DNA of 64,000 bases, taken from positions 7,460,501 through 7,524,500 of the forward strand of contig JAYKKT010000048.1 of assembly GCA_036023115.1 (NCBI GenBank), read 5' to 3'. The notes under the pieces are model-generated. The model was not told where the DNA came from. It worked only from the letters and a program-made list of their open reading frames with translations, and searched no databases. Source of the stretch: Brasenia schreberi. Taxonomy: Eukaryota; Streptophyta; Magnoliopsida; Nymphaeales; Cabombaceae. The position numbers were made by a program, and so were the translations under genes. Shown here piece after piece: positions 41,291-53,272 of this stretch. Position 1 is the stretch's first letter. Each line of letters begins with the position of its first letter.

Positions 41291-41360
<70 letters not shown>
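41291..41360. repeat. (CT)n microsatellite
   Basis: About 70 bp of pure CT repeat between the CTP synthase and CID genes. It is followed by a GGAACTGG-rich degenerate patch (41380-41640). Confidence 0.95.
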
Positions 41361-41362
<2 letters not shown>

Positions 41363-41639
41363 GTAGAGAGATGGCTGGCTCCAAACAGGACTGGCGGTTT
41401 GAACTGGAACTGGAACTGTAACCGAACCCCGAGTCCTTTCATTCTTCTGAGAAACTATATTAAAAAAAAGTGAAATGAAATAAAATCTAAAACATATTTG
41501 AAAGGAACCTAAAACCAGATTAGAATGGCAGAACCGAAACCGGAATTCATCCCATGCCAGTTCAGTTCTTGCTCTAGGTTCGGGAGTAATCGGAACTGCT
41601 TGTTTGTAACCAGTAGTTCTGCTTTACCCAGAATTGGCC

Positions 41640-43010
41640 ATGTCGACCAATTAAGACCAATAGTGATAGTATCCTAAAACGATATAAAGTTCACTTAGTT
41701 ACCAAAGGATATTCCTAGAAATACAGAATAAACTATGAAGAAACATTCACCCCAATAGCTAGAATGACTACAATAAGGACCCTTATTGCCATTAGGTGCA
41801 ATTAGGAACTAGAATACCTTTTAGATGAATGTTAAGAATGCTTCTTGAATGAATGGTTAAGAGAAAATATTTATATAGAAGCTCCTCTTGGTCTTAATAT
41901 TTTAAAAAGATCATGCACTTCATCTTAAAAATGCTTTGTATGGACTTAAAATAGCTCCTAATACTCGGTTTGGTAAAATGAGTAATTTATAGCTCATCAT
42001 GGTTTTACTATATGTTACACTGACATTGTATTCTTTATAAAACAATCTGTTATAATATTATAATTCTTCTACTATATGTAGATTTTGATGAGACCCAATA
42101 CTTGAATGTTCCATTGAAAAATTATCACATATCAATTGGCTTAGCGATTGGATCATTGGAGTTATCATGTCATTGGCTTGGGTTCTACCTTTTTAACTAT
42201 AGGTGTTCTTTCAAGAGCAGTATGGGTTAATGAAGCATGGGGATCTTATTGGAATTGGGATCCCAAGGAAACCTGGGCATTTGTAGGTATATACGATATC
42301 ATACATGATCTTGATAAGAAAATGAAACATCTTTATATCTACGATACTTCCTTGGTATTGAGGTAACACATAATGATAAAGGAATTTTCTTATCTCAAAC
42401 TAAGTCTACTAATAATGTTGTTATTAGATCAAGGCTAATAAATGATAATAATATAGTTGAGACACCAAAGGTAATTAATCAAAAGATGAGACTTACATAT
42501 AGAGAACCACATATCTTACTATCACTCATCTTGATGCAACTCATGTTCACATAGTGAGTCAATTCCAACATGACCCACCATAACGCATATGAGTGTCTCA
42601 CCTTCACACAGTGAGTCAGTTCCAACATGACCTATCACAATGCATATGAGTGTTGTTATGAGGATAATAAGATGTGTTTGATATACCACTAGAAAGGAAG
42701 TATTCTTATTCTTTTCGTCCTCATTCAATTTAATTGCCTATTGTGATGCAGATTATGATGGTAATATCAATGATAGATATTTCACGACAAACTATTGTAT
42801 CTTCCTTGAAAACTATATTATCTTGTGAAAATGCAAAAAAGAACAAAATGTCTCTCCTATGACCTACACGTATCTTGATTGTGACAACAAAAGTGCTATA
42901 TATACAACTAATAACAATACCTTTTATGAACACACCAAGCACATTGAAATGAATTGCCACTATATCATTTATAAGTACACTTAACTCTCCACTTTATTGG
43001 ATATGAGTAT
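41640..43010 (+). pseudogene. Heavily decayed copia relic (reverse transcriptase and RNase H)
   Basis: Broken copia motifs appear in order: a YKVHLVTKGYS-like stretch near 41690, YEETFTPIA near 41730, a LLYVD motif near 42070, a YFLGIEV-like stretch near 42340, a DADYDG RNase H motif near 42750, and a KHIEMNCHY motif near 42940. The reading frame is destroyed. A plastid ccsA fragment replaces the segment after the YVDD position. A 60-bp tandem duplication lies at 42543-42660. LTRs are not recognised. Confidence 0.7.
42088..42287 (+). pseudogene. ccsA: Plastid ccsA fragment (nuclear plastid DNA)
   Basis: The translation [20 protein letters not shown] followed by a [15 protein letters not shown] motif matches plastid CcsA, the cytochrome c heme-attachment protein. 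The [15 protein letters not shown] segment is its tryptophan-rich heme-handling signature. Upstream bases from about 42088 still resemble ccsA but are frameshifted. Copia sequence resumes at about 42288. The shard is only about 150-200 bp. Confidence 0.8.
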
Positions 43011-43547
43011 CGACTTATGTTTTCACAAGTCTTTCTCAACCATACAATTTTAGCTTTTAGATAACAAACTTTCGGCGATAACACCATAAATTTGAGAATT
43101 TAAAAAGGAATCTATTCTTTCTATTTTATTTTTTAGTTTTTCTTTGTTTTGTAATTGGTCCAAACACATGCCTGAGACCCAAGCTTAAGCCACCTGACCT
43201 TGAAAACCTTTGAACAACTTAAGATCTAATTGTTTGGAGGGTGTTCTGTTGAACGCCTTTACTATTATACATAAATTCAATGCCTTATAGTTGATTAACG
43301 AAAGTTTATTCTAAGTGTATTCAGTTAAACATTCTTATTTAATGGTTTGAGTCTTATTTAAGACATTTTATAGTCACATTTTAGTGGTTTATTTTTATGA
43401 ATACAAGCATCGACTGTTGCAATTATTATTGAAACACTTAAGGTACTGTTTCATTACAGATAGTAGCTGCGGCTTCAAAGCAATGCTGTTGTTTCTCTTG
43501 GCAGAATCAGGCCTACAAATTCCACGACAATTTTGTGGCTCACTGAA
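43011..43547. other. Non-coding sequence between the copia relic and the CID gene
   Basis: AT-rich. It may include the worn 3' LTR of the relic (a GGAGGGTGTT stretch near 43237). No gene is seen. Confidence 0.4.
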
Positions 43548-43606
43548 CTACAACAACAACAACAACAACAACTAAGCCTTTTCCCATACTAGACGGGGTC
43601 GGCTAA
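43548..43606 (-). mobile_element. RTE LINE 3'-tail fragment
   Basis: On the minus strand this is the conserved LINE end ('ggggtcgg' side, 'gtatgggaaaaggcttag') followed by TTG repeats. Only the last 60 bp or so are present, in sense with the CID gene. Confidence 0.75.
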
Positions 43607-43717
43607 TCACTGGCTATATAACGAAATTCACAATAACGAAGATGCAATGACAGCAAAAGGGCATCTCTGTGAAAGCAAACAGAACGATCATGTACATATT
43701 TGCATACTGTTGAATTG

Positions 43718-43719
<2 letters not shown>

Positions 43720-43779
<60 letters not shown>
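43720..43779. repeat. Compound (CA)n(TA)n(GA)n microsatellite
   Basis: Three dinucleotide runs in the order CA, TA, GA, about 60 bp in all, downstream of the CID gene stop. A longer one with the same order is at 50231-50320. Confidence 0.95.
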
Positions 43780-43914
43780 GTCAATAGATATAATGACAAA
43801 TAATGACAAGTTGGTCTCTACAGAAAACTGCCGATATGGTGCTTGGAGGTAAACATTGGAGAAGAGAACTTCTTAAAGGTCCTGACGGAAAATTGGTTTT
43901 CTTTCATTCTTAAG

Positions 43915-46900
43915 CTATTGGTAGCGCACTGGCGAACAAGAACCGCGAGGCCTCACAGGTGTCTTCGAAGGACTTAGTCTGTGCAAGATTTAGTCCAACA
44001 AAAAAAAATGAAAACCATAACCATATAAATTATGAAATATATATGTGATTATGAACATTACCTGATTGGCCGTGTCCCTAGTATCACTCCACTACAGTTT
44101 AGTGCATTCATTGCACTTTGTGCCTGAAACATATGCAGAATAAGTTAAATTACACACCACCGTAATTGTTGAAGCTCGAAACATGATAATGAATGACATA
44201 AATGGAAAAATCAATAATGCTATTTATTTATAAAGGGAAGCCAGTAAAATCACGATAGATATCTACGATATCAATATGTAGTAGATGATGTATTTTGAAA
44301 TAAAAATTAACCAAAAACTTTAAATGAAAGATTTTCATAGAGTTCCAAAGCAAGACCAAGCGAGCATCACCAAACTTCTACAAAGTACAGTAAGTCACTG
44401 TATTTTGATATATGATTCACGACAATTTCTTGTAGAGTCTAACTCCACCCATGTAAGGATCACCCTTGCATGGCCGGTCCCAAGCCCGGATAAAGGAGAA
44501 GCATTGTGTTAGACTTGTTGGAGATCAAGTTGAAATTGTTTTTATTGTCTTTTTTAAGTTTAAGGTCGTTATATTGTAAATAGGTTTAGTCATATGTAAT
44601 TTGGATCCCAATGGATCAGAGCTAAGTTATATCAGTTACTAATTAGGGGTAGTAAAGTCATTTAAGTAAGAATAAGTAGTATAAAAACATGTTTTGTAAT
44701 TAGGTTTAATCAAGGGGAAACCGTGAGGTGCAGAGTGCGGCTGTCAAGGGGAGTTGACTTATACTACCTTCCTCCAAATGTCATTTTTTGGTTGTTATCA
44801 ATAAAGTGATGATTTTGTAGCGTAATTTCAACATGGTATCAGAGCCTATTGTGGTCATCGAGTGTCAAATTAAGGGAGAAAACAAAAAAAAAAGAGGAGT
44901 TTCCAACAAGAAGATAAGTTGCACAAATTTTTTTTCTTTTTCCCTAATCTAGCTCTCCCCTTCAAAGTCCAGTTTCTTTATGTTGGAATCTTTACCTAAT
45001 ATCATTCGGCAGCTATCTTCTCCATAATCAGCACCTTTAGTCGTCATTATTTGAACTCAACATGCGTCATTCTTGGTATATATATTTGAAAGTCTTTCTA
45101 GAAAGAGATTGGATATATGAAGAAAGTTCAGCCTAGTGGTTAATTGAAGGCTTGTTTATAAGCATGATTTATCCGATGACTAGGGCAGATTTGATGGTGT
45201 ATTAACATTGAGTAATTTCTGAATTTCTTCTTAAGAAATTGTCTTTAAGATTGATGTCTCTTTCCAGTAAGGGTGCCAACTACTTAATACCACATTATTG
45301 TTCTTGAGAAATTCACCAAGAAGCTAAGTATCTACAAATATGGAAAAGGAAAAGATGGCAGATGATAATAAACCTAATTCCTCCGACAAAGGAGAACTGT
45401 TTCAAATCACAAATTTGAAATTAGACGAAAAAAACTATCTACAATGGGCTAGATCTATTGAACTGACAATTATGGCCAGGGGGCGATAGGATTATTTAAC
45501 TGGTGATATACTTCAACCCCTAATTACATATCCCCTTTATCCTCGGTGGCGTCGGGAGAATGCACTAGTGAGTGCCTGGCTGATTCAATCCATGACTTCG
45601 TCTATTGGTAGCACATTCATGTTCCTAGAAACTGCTAGAGATATTTGGGTGGCAGTACAAGAAGCCTATGATCAACAAAAGAATATTGCTAAGAAATATG
45701 ATCTCATCGAAAAGATTTGAAAATGCAAGCAGTGAGCAAGGACAGTTAGCGAGTACTATGCAGAACTCAGAGGCCTATGTGAAGAACTACAACTCTACTG
45801 TAAGACAAAATGTCAGAGTTGCACATAAGAACGGAATGAAGAGTTTGAAGAACATAAAGTATTTGATCTCCTATGAGGTATTTCATCAGAGTATGAGGCT
45901 GTAAAGAATAACATTCTTAGCAGAGAGGAACTTTCATCCTTCAGTACAGTATATTCACTTATTCTTCGGGAAGAAGACAGAAAACATTTAGAAAAGGAAA
46001 CCAAAATCAATTCAGAGACCTCAACGTTTGTTGGAAGAAATATGTATACTCCTCCCTTTGCCTGAGGAAGGAGAGGTTATGGCAGAGGCAAAAGAAGACC
46101 TAGACTTACACCTGAAGAAAGGGATAAATTGATATGCTCTCATTACGAAAAACCATGACATACTAAGGAAACATGCTGGGAATTAATCGAAAAACCTACT
46201 CATTTCCAGAACAGATCTAACAAAGCCTATTTCAACAACGATCAGAATGAAAAACAGAAGGTTGAAGACAGTGCAAACTCATTGGCTGATATGAAAAAGG
46301 AAATTGAGTTTCTAAAGGCTCGTTTGACTAATTCACAATCACCATCTGCGTCCTCCTACGATGACTCACAAGCAACTATTGCCTATCCATTCTCATTTCT
46401 GACTCAGGGTAATATAAGTTTTTCTTATTCAAGGATATGGGTTATTGATTCTAGGGTTACACATCACATGGTCATTCGAAGAGATTTTTTTCATAACTAT
46501 GAGTTGACCCAAGCAAAAATTAACATTAGACTGACAGATGATTCTCATACTCAAATAGTGGAAAAAGAAAGTATTATTACATCTTTTGGCACATTAAAAA
46601 ATGTTTTACATGTTCTAAACATATCAATAAACTTATTGTCTGTCTTTGCTATGACTCAGGATCTAAAATGTCTTATAATCTTTGATTCTAGTAGATGTGT
46701 CTTTCAAGAACTGAGGACGGGAAAGATCTTTGGTTAGGGTAGTACGAGGAGAGGCATATATTTTTGTGAGGACAATAAAGAAGCAGCATTACAATCAATA
46801 GTCATTACAGAGAAACAGAAGGAGGATATATCTTGTTGGCATCGGAGACTAAGCCATCTACCGTTTTCTAAAATAATGTTGTTACTACCTGAGTTTAGCA

Positions 46901-49900
46901 ATTGTAATAATTTGAATTTGAACTGTGAAACTTGCTAGAAGGCAAAACACTATCGTATTTTTTTCCCTTTAAATAAAGAAAAATCTTCCATTCTGTTTGA
47001 AATTGTTCATTCAGATATTTGGGACTCTTGTTTTACTACTTTTGTGCATGGATATAAGTACTTTGTTTTATTTATTGATGATTGTACTAGATTCACTATA
47101 ATATATCTCATGAAGACTAAAGATAAAGTGAAGAACATTCTTCCCGTATACTGTCAGTTTGTACAGACTTAATTTCAGCGTACTATAAGAGTTTTTCACA
47201 GTGATAATGGGGGAGAGTTTGTCTCAATCTCTTCACTCATATTTTCTACATCTTGGAATTTTACACCAGACCTTATGTGCTTACTCTCCTCAATAAAATG
47301 GTGTTGTTTAAAGAAAAAATCGGCATATTCTAGAAGTAGCAAGGACTCTTTTAATTGGATATAATGTACCAAAATATTATTGGGGTGAAGCAGTCTTAAC
47401 ATCAGTTTTTCTTATAAATCGTATGCCGAGCAGAATCCTTAGTGGGAATACTCCATTTCATTCATTATGTCCTTATCAGAAACAATTTCATCTTATTCTG
47501 AGAGTGTATAGATGCACATATTTTGTTCACATTCATCATGGCTTAAGAGATAAAACTAAATGCAAGATCAATCATATGCATCTTTCTAGGATACTCTTCT
47601 ACTCAGAAGTATGATCCCACCAGACAAAAATTATATGTTACAATGGATGTTACCTTTCATGAAGATACACTTTTTTATAATATGGAAACTGTTACATCAG
47701 ATATACAATCACCACCAGTAATACCTCTTCCACTGATTGAAATTCAGTCAGTACAAGAGAATGAAGGCGAAGACATGATACTCTCTGAAGAGAAGCAATG
47801 ACAAGTATATACCAGAGGTGACAGAAAGGTTTTCCTTCCACATCAATCAACTACCGTGGATCATAATCCTCCACCAGAATCAGATCTAAACCCAACTCAA
47901 GTAATTACTCAGCATTCAGATAATGAATTGGGTGATTTGCCTATTGCAATTAGAAAAGGGAAATGGAATATTGCAAAATACTCGTTGGAAAATGGTATCA
48001 TATTCAAATTATCCTAGAGAATATCAGTTGCTTGTGATGCATGCAGATACTATTCAGATTCCAAAAACGTTTGAAGAGGCCAAACAGCAACCAGAATGGA
48101 ATGCAGTAATGGAAGAGGAAATTACAGCCTTAGTACGAAACAAGACCTGGGAACTAACTGATCTACCTTATGGAAGGAAAACAATGGGATGTAAGTGGGT
48201 TTTCTCGATAAAGTATAAAGCTGATGGAAATATAGAAAGATATAAAGCAAGACTAGTAGCCAAAGGTTACAGCCAATCATACGGCATAGATTATAAGAGA
48301 CATTTGCTCCAGTGGCGAAGATGAACACCATCAGAATCATTCTAAGTTTGACAGTCAATAAAGGATGGAAATTATGACAGTTGGATGTCAAGAATGCTTT
48401 TATTCAAGGAGATCTTATGGAAGACATTTATATGGATCTACCACCTAGGTATGGTTATCACCAAAAGCTTAACCAGGTATGTAAGTTAAAGAAATCAATT
48501 TATGGCTTGAAACAATCCCCAAGAGCATGGTTTGAAAAGTTAAGTGATTGTGTCATAAATCTGGGCTTTAAAAAGTGCAATAGTGATCATACATTATTTA
48601 TCAAACAAGATCAGAAAACTACTATGTTATTAGTATATGTTGATGATATTATCATCATAGGTGATGATACTGAAGGCATAATCGATCTCAAGAAGAAACT
48701 AAACATACTATTTGACTTGAAGGATTTGAGAAGATTGCATTACTTCTTAGGAATAAAAGTTATTAATAAAGATGATTGTTTATTTTTAAGTAAAAAAAAA
48801 TACATTTTAGACTTTGAAAGAAACAAAAATGGAAGATTGTCGCATATACTCTACTCCTATGGAGGTATCCAAAGAAGATAGTAAGATGCCTACCGAACCA
48901 TATGAAGATGTGGGTAAGTACCAGAGATTAGAGGAAAAGTTGATATATGTTACTATTACGCAACCTGACATCAGTTTTGCAGTTGGATGTGTGAGTAGAT
49001 GGATGCATTATCCATGTAAACATCATATGAGTATAGTATTTCATATTATCAGGTACTTGAAATCCTCAATAACCTATGGCTTGCTATATACGCCACATTC
49101 AGCACTCGATATAAGTATCTATTCAGATGCACATTGGGCATGCTTAAGAACATATAGGAAATCAACATCAGGATATATAGTATGTTTGAGAGGCAATATC
49201 ATATCTTGGAAAAGTAAGAAGCAGTCTGTGGTGGCCAAGTCTAGTGTAGAGGCAGAGTACCGTGCTATAGCCCTCGGCATGTGTGAAGGTCAATGGATTA
49301 TATCACTTCCAAAAGAACTTGGTTTTAAAAGAAATACTCCAATAAATTTCTTTACTGACAGCAGAGCTGCCCTTCAAATAGCTCAGAATCCTGTCTTCCA
49401 TGAAAGAATAAAACATATTGAAATAGATTGTCATTTTATCAGAGAGAAGATTGCCCAAGGCATATTCAACTTGATCCATATGCGTTCATAAGATCAATTA
49501 GCAGATATCTTCACCAAACCAGTATCAGTCAATAGTCTTCATAAAACACTTAGTTGAGAATTACAAGTCTTCAAGATTCAACTTGAGGGGGCGTGTTCGA
49601 GATCAAGTTGAAATTGTTCTTATTGTCTTTTAAAGTTTAAGGTCGTTATATTGTAAATAGGTTTAGTCATATGTAATTTGGATCCCAATGGATCAGAATC
49701 TGATCCATTGGGAGCTAAGTTATATCAATTACTAATTAGGGGTAGTAAAGTCTTTTAAGTTAGAATGAGTAGTATAAAAACGTGTTTTGTAATTAGGTTT
49801 AATCAAGGGGAAACCGTGAGGTGCAGAGTGCGGCTGCCAAGGGGTGCTGACCTGCACTACCTTCCTCCAAATGTCATTTTATGGTTGTTATCAATAAAGT

Positions 49901-50229
49901 GATGATTTTGTAGCGTAATTTCAACAAGACTTATGACAACCAGCGTAAAATTTTGTCGAACTTCTTTACCATGGATTCTACAAATTATGATAGAGCTCTG
50001 TAGAAACAAAAAATCTCTACATCTAGTATGGAAAAAGGCTTAGTTGTTGTTGTAGTTGTTGTGGTCTTTGTAGAGTCTCAAGCAAGACCAAGTGAACATC
50101 CCCATATAAGCCAGAAAAGAAATTATTCCAACACCACCAGTTTTTGAAAATGTGTATCATGAGTGTGTGCCTGTGTGTCTGTGTTTGTGCTTGTTTAAAA
50201 TGAGCAAATGTGCATCTATCTATCTATCT

Positions 50230-50318
<89 letters not shown>

Positions 50319-51795
50319 TTTCTAATGTTTGAATAATAAAAGCTTGACAATAAAAAATACAGGAAAAGAAGGCACAGTAACACTTGAGCATGCTGTTCAT
50401 GTCCTCATTCATTCTTGACTTCAGAGTGAAACTAGATAAACCAAGAGTTGATGCACAAGAAACGACCAAACCAAAAGGGATAACTTGAAATTTCTGGTAT
50501 CATTCAGGAGTCCAAAACACACTCAGCACAGCTGATTCCCTCTTGTTTAATAATGAAACAAGGACTGACGCATGAAAGGCCACAGTAAGAATTAGGTATC
50601 CTTTTGTTGAAGGTGGTTTGAGCTTTGACGATCAAATCAGAAAGTTGGATGGTTGAGTTGTACTAACATCAGTGAGAGTCTCGAGAAAGCAATTGACATG
50701 ATGATTGGTTTGAATGACAAGAAAAAGTCAAAAGACAACATGAGAGCAAAGGTAAGAGCTTATGGAAGCACATTACCAGAAAGAAGTTGAAATATAATAC
50801 AAAGTTCATGCATTGACCCCATTGGCAAGCAGGATAAAAGCAAGAAGGATTAGAAATTCCACTAAACTTCTGCGACTATAAGACCCTAGATTACTGTGAA
50901 GGTAACCACATGTTAGTTCTTACCGAGACAAACTCAACAAATGCAATACGGGTAGAATGCATGTTGTCTCCCAGAAGCCTAAGGCGGGAAACCTGCATTG
51001 ATTGCAAAGACTAACTTTAACAAAAAAAATACTTGTTTGAAACTTCTGACATGAAAACACAAATTTAAGTTTCTTGAAACAGTATCCTGACCTTACCACA
51101 GTACAGCTCAAAGAAATTCTTTATATCTGCCTGAGAAACCTGCAATACGTTTAATGTAATTGGAAGATCTATTGATGACTACATCCAAATCTAAAACATC
51201 AAATATGTGGTCCTCGTAAAAATGTTATAAGGTACCAAACTGCAGAGAATCAATATACAAGCATCACCAAATGAATTAGACTTACTAATTCATGAAGTTC
51301 GCAAATACTTACTTTCTTGTCAATATTTGTACAATAAACAGTTCTTGCACAAATTTCCCTTTCATCTTCGGACTGCATTCCAGTTCAATAATTGACCCAA
51401 AAGCCAATAGAACAAGGAGATACCAAATTAGTTTAAGGAAAAAGGAAAAGAGGAGCAGAGCAATAAGATCATAGAACAGTGGCTTTCACTGTGATACTCA
51501 CCTTTGGAAGAAATGTGGGATTCACAGGCAAGATTGCAGTCTTTGAAGGTAAAACTCTAACAGGATAATAACCTAACATTGCCCCTGCAAGGCTTAGCGC
51601 TGCTCTTGCACTTTCTGTTTATCACGTGACAATTGATGAGCCAAACTTGATGAAAACAAGAACGCTAGGATCAAAATGTAAAGCTCAATAATCCCAAGAA
51701 GGTACTCTGACCAACAACTTACTTTCATCAGCAAATTCTACAAATGCAAATCGAAGCACCGAATGAGGATCGCCACAAATACGGCAATCAAGTAC
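43915..51795 (-). CDS. CTC-interacting-domain (CID) type two-RRM protein, 3' seven exons
   Basis: Exons in transcript order: 51795-51723, 51614-51502, 51372-51313, 51139-51092, 50992-50924, 44123-44062, 43978-43915 (stop TAG at 43917-43915), giving 162 residues in consistent phase. The match is to the C-terminal part of plant CID8-13 type proteins, which have a PAM2 motif for poly(A)-binding protein and two RRMs. Visible are the end of RRM1 (CGDPHSVLRFAFVEF, RNP1-like), the linker LPSKTAILPVNPTFLP, and RRM2 with ARTVYCTNI (RNP2), ADIKNFFE, RLRLLGDNMHSTRIAFVEF (RNP1) and NCSGVILGTRPIR, then a basic SPSKTPVRPR tail. The expected role is cytoplasmic mRNA binding. The fourth exon requires a GTCAGG donor at 51091; the stronger-looking GTAAGG 5 nt earlier breaks the frame. 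Upstream exons with PAM2 and the RRM1 start are not seen up to 64000. The intron 44124-50923 holds a whole retrotransposon. Confidence 0.88.
44516..44833 (+). repeat. 5' LTR of the copia element
   Basis: It starts TGTTGGAGATCAAG and ends TAATTTCAACA, immediately followed by the primer-binding site. A TATAAAAAC stretch near 44690 is a plausible TATA box and AATAAAG near 44800 a plausible polyadenylation signal. Confidence 0.9.
49594..49926 (+). repeat. 3' LTR of the copia element
   Basis: 333 bp, starting TGTTCGAGATCAAG. It is the same as the 5' LTR apart from scattered substitutions and an extra 15 bp near 49697-49711 that forms an inverted copy of the adjacent 'ggatcccaatggatc'. Confidence 0.9.
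50079..50923 (-). other. CID intron sequence with compound microsatellite
   Basis: Non-coding. It contains the CA-TA-GA microsatellite 50231-50320. No gene is recognised in the rest. Confidence 0.6.
50231..50320. repeat. Compound (CA)n(TA)n(GA)n microsatellite
   Basis: About 90 bp, with the same CA, TA, GA order as at 43720-43779. The Tyr/Ile-rich open frame here is a translation artefact. Confidence 0.95.
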
Positions 51796-52127
51796 CTTCA
51801 GTCAAAACAATTTCAAATTCAGTCACAAACCAGAGATGATCAACGAGTATCTAACTTCAATGTTAACCTTAGCATGTTACTGATCCCATAATTGGCAAGC
51901 ATGGACTATCAATAAAAGCAAATGTAGATTTGAACTTAAAAGCTCAAAGCTATAGACAGAGAAGTTAATGCAAAAAAAGTACAAAATTTGACTAAAAAAT
52001 TTGCTTCTTGGTAGCTCAATTTACTAGGGTTTTTTCTCTTAGCTAACCAGAAGAACAACTCAAGCAATAAACTAAAAAATAACAAATCTATTATGATGAT
52101 GAGAAACCAGAGAAATGAAATTTTTTG
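51796..52127 (-). other. CID intron sequence
   Basis: Non-coding sequence upstream (in transcript terms) of the 51723-51795 exon, starting at its AG acceptor. Nothing else is recognised. Confidence 0.5.
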
Positions 52128-53272
52128 TGCGAATTATCAAAGTTTCAAGTTAAGCCATGCTATTGAGGCTACTCATCTAGTGAGACATCTCATGGAACAT
52201 TTTACAGAAAAAAAGAACTTTTACATGATATTTATTGATTTAGAAAAAAAGAACTCCAAGAGATATTCTTTGGAAAACCTTAGAAAATAAAAGTATTCCA
52301 TTGGCATACAACAATCTTATATGAGACATATATGATAGTACACAAACATATCAACGGATTTCTTGAAGTTAATATTGGATTGTATCAAAGATCAGCTTTA
52401 AGTCCATATTTATTTACCTTAGTTATTGATGACTTAACAAAGCAATATTTAAGATGAAGTACCCCAGTATATATTATTTGTGGATGATATTGTGTTAGTA
52501 GATGAGTTTAAAGATAAAGTTAATAAGAAATGAGAACTATAAAGAAAACATTTGAAAATAAAGGCTTTTGACTTAGTAGAATAAAGACATAATATATGGA
52601 ATGTTGGTTTAATCATTTTGTTATCTTAGATCACATGAAAATTAAGATTCGCACACATCACATCCCTCCTAAGAAAGGTTTTGAATACCTAGGGTTAGTT
52701 TTCTAGAGCGATAGGAAAATTGATGGATGCTATGGATATAATTAATGTAAATTGGTTAAAATGGAGTGGCAAATCATGTACTCTATGTGACAAAAAGATA
52801 TCATTAAAGTTGCAAGGTAAATATTATAGTGTGGCAATTAGACCCGCTATGCTATGTGGTTCTGAGCATTGGACAGTTATATCAACATGTATAAAAGATG
52901 TTTGAGGTAGAAATGCAGATGCTGAGGTGGATGTCTGATCACATAAAGATAAAGAAAAATTATATTCTTAATGAGGTTATCAAAAACAAATTGAGGGTGA
53001 TACCAATGGATAATAAAATGATCGAAGATCATTTAAGATGGTTTGCCCACATGGAAAGGTAACCAAGAGAAGATCTACTAAGGTGTGAGAAACTAGATGG
53101 TGAAAATATTAAAAGAGGACGAGGAAGACCATGATAATGTTGGAAGGAAACAATAAAGAATGATCTAGCTTTTGTTGAGCTAATTTGTCGCATGGCAAAG
53201 GATCAAGTTTTATGAAAACAAAGAACCCATGTAGCAGATCCCATCTATCATGGGAAACAACTTAGTTGTAGT
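52128..53272 (+). mobile_element. Old, 5'-truncated RTE LINE
   Basis: This is the same family as the other LINEs but much more diverged. It starts in the reverse transcriptase (NYQSFKLSHAIEATHLVRHLMEHF), passes an FVDD-like catalytic motif near 52480 and an IRPAMLCGSEHW motif near 52840, and ends in the worn 'catctatcatgggaaacaac' tail. Many stops are present. It lies antisense to the CID transcript. Confidence 0.8.

Larger units (their letters stand above)
44516..49926 (+). mobile_element. Complete Ty1/copia element with both LTRs, coding region broken
   Basis: 5' LTR 44516-44833 (318 bp, TG..CA), primer site TGGTATCAGAGC at 44834 (initiator Met tRNA type), gag from 45341, protease region near 46440, integrase about 46810-47300 with SDNGGEF near 47200, reverse transcriptase with YVDDIIIIGDD near 48640, RNase H with YSDAHWA near 49120, polypurine tract about 49581-49593, 3' LTR 49594-49926. 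The 5-bp target duplication AGACT (44511-44515 and 49927-49931) is perfect. The protease motif reads DSR instead of DSG, and there are several stops and frameshifts. The two LTRs differ at about 15 positions by eye plus a 15-bp indel. It lies antisense in a CID gene intron. Confidence 0.92.
44441..50067 (+). mobile_element. Short RTE-derived element, split by a copia insertion
   Basis: The two halves, 44441-44515 and 49932-50067, join into about 211 bp: the LINE leader ('aactccacccatgtaagg' to just past 'accatggattctacaaatta') fused to the LINE 3' tail. All coding sequence is missing. Perfect 11-bp target duplications (TTGTAGAGTCT) flank it at 44430-44440 and 50068-50078, so it inserted as this short form. 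It behaves like a SINE mobilised by the RTE LINE. Confidence 0.8.

Noticed and set aside
42148..42366. Small heme-related gene
   Set aside because: Only a shard of plastid ccsA inside a dead copia; no start context and no complete domain.
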